Assembly: GCA_043730365.1 (NCBI GenBank)
Contig: JAYTKJ010000287.1
Coordinates: 1 to 8,639 of the forward strand
DNA: 8,639 nt
Direction: 5' to 3'
Source: VFZP01 sp043730365
GTDB taxonomy: Bacteria; Acidobacteriota; Terriglobia; Bryobacterales; Bryobacteraceae
Made by a program: the position numbers and the translations under genes
Shown: positions 5,476 to 8,639 of the stretch, in pieces
How positions within the stretch are numbered: position 1 is the first letter of the stretch
Layout: every line of letters starts with the position of its first letter
Notes under the pieces: model-generated
Told to the model about the DNA's origin: nothing
What the model saw: only the letters and a program-made list of their open reading frames with translations
Database searches by the model: none

Positions 5476-7690
5476 CGGCGCGCGGTCTGGCTGCCGCGGC
5501 CGCAGCAGCCACAGCCGGACGCGAGACCGCAATCGCCGTCACCGCTGCCGCCAACTTGGGAGTACCCTCCCAGATGCGCCGGTAAAGATCCGCATTGCGT
5601 AAGACCGTTTGCACATACCCGCGCGTTTCATGAAACGGAATCGTCTCGATGAACTCGGCGGGCTCGTCAAAGTTGCCCCACTTCACCCACATGTTCGCGC
5701 GCCCAGGACCAGCGTTGTAGGCCGCCAGCGTGAGGAACCACTTGTTATCGAACGAATCCAGCATCTGACGAAGATAAGTGATTCCAATCCGCAAGCTCGG
5801 CTCCGGCTCGTGCAACATCGCGGTGCTGAAATTGCGGATACCCAGCCGGCGTGAAACCTCGCGACCGGTGCCGGGCAGCACCTGTGTCAGGCCCCGGGCG
5901 TTGGCCCGGGAAATCGCGCCCGGGTCAAACTCGGATTCCTGCCGAATCAACCCCGCCACGATATAGGGATCAATCGAAACCCCCTCGGCATAGCGTTCGA
6001 GCGGCTCACGATAGGGCATCGGAAACGCCATTTTCCAGAACTCTTTCGGTGCGTCTTCCAAGCGCCATGATAAATATCCCTGCACCGTGCTCTTGATCGC
6101 TCGGAGAGCCTCGCCGTTTTCGCCGCGTGCCTGCGCCATCCTGGCCAGTTCCATCCCGCATAGCGTGGCCTTGGCTCCGTTGCGAATCCCAAACCGTAAC
6201 TCCGTTTGCGCCAGATCATCGGCAGCGATCTGCACCAGCCACCGCGCCCGCTGCAGCCGTTGCCGGGTGCCTTGATCCAACGTGAAGTCAGCACCTCCCC
6301 CGGGCCGCGAAAACCTGAGCCCTCTGAGAAATTCAGAGACCACTGGCGCGGCCGTCGCCGAGGTCAGGGCCGGTGTCCGCAATCGCTCGCGGCTGGCCAC
6401 GGCATAGTAGAAATTCGGAAAATAATCAGACACCGTCTGGTAGTATGCTTTAGCCGCGTCCACATTGCCCTGGCGCTCACTGGTGCGCCCCAGAAAATAC
6501 ATCGCCCCGGCAGCATCTTCTGAACCGGGGAACTTCTCCACATGCTGACGCAGGAGCTTGGGCGCGTCCGGCAGCTTGCGTTGATAATGATTCCACGTCA
6601 GCTTCCAATGGCACAAGGCAGCCTCCGGGTCTGGGCCGAACTCGCTGCAAGCGATGAACAAGGGTTCGTAGCCCTCGTGATCGTTGGCAAGCAGAAACCG
6701 ATTGGCGGCATTGGATAGCGCCTCCATCCTCAGGCGGGACTTGCCATGCCGCTCAGCCATTTGACGGAGTGCGTCGTCCACATCGCCGTACCGGTCCAGC
6801 CGTCGAGCCGATTGGACGATGTAGAAAAGCCGTTCGGCGTCGGCTGCACCGGCCGGACTCACTCGCAGCGCCTTCAAATACGCCAGCGCCCCGGCATAAT
6901 CGCGTGCAAAATACCGCGCTACACCTATCCTGGCGGCTGCTAGTTCCCGATCGGAGGCCACAAAATTCACTAAAGCTTCTTGCAAGCTAGCGGTGGCCCG
7001 GGCGGCCTCGCCGCCCTCCATCAGTTTTTTGGCGCGCGCCAGCACCAGTGCCGACGGAACCGGCGGGGCCGGCTGCAGCCGTGCCAAAATCAATTCGGCC
7101 TTTTTGGCCTCCTCGCTTCTCGGAAAATCGTAAATCGCCTTATACAATTCCATGGCGGCGGCGTCGCGCCGACCCTCGGCTTCCAACGCTATTCCGTAAA
7201 CCAGTGAACGCTGCTGCGCGGGTAGCTCTTTGAGATGCTGCGCTACCAATCGCGAGGCGGCCGCGCCGGAGCCGGCCTCAATCATCAAGGTGCTGGCCGC
7301 TTGCACGGCCCACGGCATCTGCGAAGAGACTGGGACGTGCGCGGCCACCGTTTCATACTCGGCAATCGCTTCGGCCTTCCGCCCCATCGCTACCAATGCT
7401 TTCGCCGCACCGAAATGCGCAAAATCCGCCAGTGCAGGGAGCCGTTTGGCCGCCGATTGGAACTCGGCGAGAGCTTCCTCATTCCGTCCCGCCTGCAGAC
7501 TGCCGTTGGCCAAAGCCAATCTGGCTAGCGACCCCGGTTCGTCGCGCGGGTGCTCGTCGGCAAACTTGGCCAGCGCAGCACGCGTCGCCGGTGTTGCCGT
7601 GTCCCGATAAGCGCGCGCCAGCGTCTCAAGCGTCGTCTGTGCACGCAACGGAGCGCCAACGAGCAGCAAGCTAACTACGAACCATCGCAC
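5435..7690 (-). CDS. Exported soluble lytic murein transglycosylase (Slt70-like, GH23)
   Basis: A 751-aa periplasmic enzyme that cleaves the MurNAc-GlcNAc bond of peptidoglycan, forming 1,6-anhydroMurNAc ends. The signal peptide is residues 1-17 (MRWFVVSLLLVGAPLRA, then QTTLE). About 20-540 is a long alpha-helical, TPR-like superhelix (for example MYFLGRTSERQGNVDAAKAY), as in Slt70. About 555-710 is the SLT domain: catalytic Glu585 in IRQESEFDPGAIS, then ARGLTQVLPGTG, LAAYNAGPGRA and ETRGYVQTVLRN. A 40-residue tail (712-751) is Ala/Pro/Arg-rich. Start GTG 7690 gives a clean signal peptide and has GGGGGAG 10 nt upstream; an upstream in-frame ATG at 7822 would bury the signal in 44 residues inside the previous gene. 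It overlaps the GAF-like gene by 20 bp, so co-translation is likely. At 751 aa it is longer than E. coli Slt70. Confident family call. Confidence 0.95.
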   Translation of the reverse strand: MRWFVVSLLLVGAPLRAQTTLETLARAYRDTATPATRAALAKFADEHPRDEPGSLARLALANGSLQAGRNEEALAEFQSAAKRLPALADFAHFGAAKALVAMGRKAEAIAEYETVAAHVPVSSQMPWAVQAASTLMIEAGSGAAASRLVAQHLKELPAQQRSLVYGIALEAEGRRDAAAMELYKAIYDFPRSEEAKKAELILARLQPAPPVPSALVLARAKKLMEGGEAARATASLQEALVNFVASDRELAAARIGVARYFARDYAGALAYLKALRVSPAGAADAERLFYIVQSARRLDRYGDVDDALRQMAERHGKSRLRMEALSNAANRFLLANDHEGYEPLFIACSEFGPDPEAALCHWKLTWNHYQRKLPDAPKLLRQHVEKFPGSEDAAGAMYFLGRTSERQGNVDAAKAYYQTVSDYFPNFYYAVASRERLRTPALTSATAAPVVSEFLRGLRFSRPGGGADFTLDQGTRQRLQRARWLVQIAADDLAQTELRFGIRNGAKATLCGMELARMAQARGENGEALRAIKSTVQGYLSWRLEDAPKEFWKMAFPMPYREPLERYAEGVSIDPYIVAGLIRQESEFDPGAISRANARGLTQVLPGTGREVSRRLGIRNFSTAMLHEPEPSLRIGITYLRQMLDSFDNKWFLTLAAYNAGPGRANMWVKWGNFDEPAEFIETIPFHETRGYVQTVLRNADLYRRIWEGTPKLAAAVTAIAVSRPAVAAAAAAARPRAVSVVPPPRRPVRR

Positions 7691-8510
7691 CTGGGTAATT
7701 CTCCCCCATCCGGTCCGGTTGGCCCTGCGCCAAGGTACGGACCAGTTCCTCATGTAGATAATCGGCCATCGAGGGAGACTTCTCCAGGAACTCGGTGCGG
7801 AAAGTCGCCCGAGCCCGTTCAATCGCCTCTCGAAACATGTCGTACAAATTACCGGCCAAACGGCCGTCTCTCACTTGCGCCGCCTGATACAAGCTTAGTT
7901 CGGCCACGCGCACGCTGGCAAAACGCCGCGCGCGGCGATGATACTCATCCTCTGCAACCGGCGCGGCCACCAACGCCGGCGCCGGCGCCAGGGTCACCAA
8001 TCCATTAGATGCACTCGGGACGGACTCGTTACGGCGTTTCGATAACTCCCACGCCGCTCCACCGATGCTGCAGATCAACTCCAGGCCATTGGTGTCCGGC
8101 GAAACTGCACCACCGTCGACCAGCAAAACGCCAACAGCCCGGCCTCCACTGGTAATGGGGAACAGGTACGCCCGGCCGCCGTGCGCAACGCCGAAGCAGT
8201 CTGTGACCGACGCCGACAACTCTCGGGCAGACCACGCCGCCGCCACCGGCTCCCGAGACGAGATGGTCTCAGCCAGCGCGGGCGCTTCCTGGAGAGCAAC
8301 CGAGATTTCTCCGTTTATCGAGAAGGAAGCCAGTTCAAGCCGGAGACGCGAACCTTGCAGGGTGAACAAGGCCACGCGCTCGCAGAACTCCAGCGCGGCG
8401 TCCAGTACCGCCGAACTCCACTCTGCCTGCCGTCCGGATTGAAACACGCGGCGCGCCAAGCGATTCAACGCTTCAGCGACGGAGCGAGCAGTGGGCGCGG
8501 CGGTCGTCAT
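7671..8510 (-). CDS. GAF-like sensory protein with a conserved acidobacterial-type C-terminal module
   Basis: A 279-aa cytosolic protein without signal peptide. Residues about 10-155 have the pattern of a degenerate GAF domain: an N-terminal helix, ERVALFTLQGSRLRLELASF near 44-63, then GRAYLFPITSGGRAVGVLLV near 111-130. A low-complexity Ala/Pro linker (about 163-187) follows. The last 85 residues (HRRARRFASVRVAELSLYQA, then GRLAGNLYDMFREAIERARA, DYLHEELVRTLAQG, ENYPGAM) resemble a helical module that I recall at the C-terminus of many acidobacterial regulatory proteins; I know no assigned function for it. No DNA-binding, kinase or cyclase motif is visible. ATG 8510 is preceded by AGGTGGAGA and by a TAGAAT box. 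It shares 20 bp with the downstream lytic transglycosylase, suggesting it may tune or sense something linked to that enzyme. GAF assignment is moderate; function unknown. Confidence 0.75.
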   Translation of the reverse strand: MTTAAPTARSVAEALNRLARRVFQSGRQAEWSSAVLDAALEFCERVALFTLQGSRLRLELASFSINGEISVALQEAPALAETISSREPVAAAWSARELSASVTDCFGVAHGGRAYLFPITSGGRAVGVLLVDGGAVSPDTNGLELICSIGGAAWELSKRRNESVPSASNGLVTLAPAPALVAAPVAEDEYHRRARRFASVRVAELSLYQAAQVRDGRLAGNLYDMFREAIERARATFRTEFLEKSPSMADYLHEELVRTLAQGQPDRMGENYPGAMVRS

Positions 8511-8522
8511 TCTCCACCTGTC

Positions 8523-8528
8523 ATTCTA
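8523..8528 (-). promoter_or_regulatory. Putative -10 box (TAGAAT) for the GAF-like / transglycosylase unit
   Basis: TAGAAT on the minus strand ends 12 nt before ATG 8510, again implying a leader of only a few bases. No good -35 is seen at 17 bp. Just upstream, AAAACA (8540-8545) and TGTTTT (8554-8559) form a 6-bp inverted repeat with an 8-nt spacer, which could be a protein-binding site. On the plus strand TTGACT at 8549-8554 is a possible -35 of a divergent promoter. Confidence 0.35.
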
Positions 8529-8559
8529 CCAACGCCATCAAAACAAAATTGACTGTTTT

Positions 8560-8639
8560 TGTCGTGGGCTACCAAAGGCGTCCGGAACCGCGCACCGTGC
8601 GCGCCGCGCCGCCGGCCGATGAAGACTCAAGCTGAAGCC
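8560..8639. other. Right edge, no assignable gene
   Basis: These bases can hold either the last 23 codons of a minus-strand gene ending with TAG at 8571-8569 (C-terminal ARTVRGSGRLW) or the start of a plus-strand gene at ATG 8619 (MKTQAEA). Neither stretch is long enough to recognise, and I do not choose between them. Confidence 0.2.

Noticed and set aside
5435..7690. Rearranged or frameshifted transglycosylase because of its large size
   Set aside because: The frame is continuous from the signal peptide through the superhelix to a complete SLT domain with all key motifs. The extra length is helical repeats and a short tail.
7691..7822. 44-residue N-terminal extension of the lytic transglycosylase
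   Set aside because: It overlaps coding sequence of the GAF-like gene and would bury a clean signal peptide that begins at GTG 7690 behind a GGGGGAG ribosome binding site.
7973..7988. GC-rich palindromic run (repeated GGCGCC) within the GAF-like gene
   Set aside because: It encodes the Ala/Pro linker and follows from alternating Ala and Pro codons.
8507..8524. A five-codon upstream reading frame (MTGGE) whose stop overlaps the start of the GAF-like gene
   Set aside because: It could be a coupling leader peptide, but it is too short to distinguish from chance, and the TAGAAT box would start transcription inside it.

Overview
The window is dense, GC-rich bacterial DNA (roughly 60% G+C by eye) with nine protein genes, almost no intergenic space, and no RNA gene, mobile element or CRISPR array that I can see. 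The gene mix, the style of the proteins and the very short CTACAAT-to-ATG distances suggest an acidobacterium, perhaps near Solibacter/Bryobacter. That assignment comes from memory of related proteins, not from a search.

Layout. Positions 1-1057 (minus) hold the first 352 residues of a GlcD-type FAD-linked oxidase that runs off the left edge. It overlaps by 4 bp a membrane-anchored TlpA/ResA-like thioredoxin gene (1054-1599, minus). Across a 64-bp divergent intergenic region starts a plus-strand pterin operon at 1664-3137: two tandem 6-pyruvoyl-tetrahydropterin synthase (PTPS/QueD, COG0720) paralogs followed by folE. All its junctions are 4-bp stop/start overlaps. A 120-aa protein of unknown function follows (3160-3522) behind its own promoter-like box. 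Next is a large exported protein (3577-5475) that joins ankyrin repeats, one CXXCH haem-binding motif and a squalene-cyclase-like repeat region. On the opposite strand, converging on it with a 41-bp tail-to-tail overlap, is a two-gene unit read from right to left: a GAF-like regulatory protein (7671-8510) and an exported Slt70-type lytic transglycosylase (5435-7690), overlapping by 20 bp. Positions 8511-8639 hold upstream sequence and an edge I cannot assign.

How the genes work together. FolE makes 7,8-dihydroneopterin triphosphate, the substrate of the PTPS family, so 1664-3137 is a compact pterin module. The most interesting observation concerns the two PTPS paralogs. The first keeps the Asp-His pair of the catalytic triad but has lost the catalytic Cys. 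The second keeps the Cys but has lost the Asp-His pair. In characterised PTPS the triad is built across a subunit interface, so the two proteins look like complementary halves of an obligate hetero-oligomeric enzyme. This is an inference from aligned residues and can be tested. The other units (GlcD/thioredoxin, haem-ankyrin protein, GAF/lytic transglycosylase) look like ordinary redox and cell-envelope genes, with some unusual architectures noted below.
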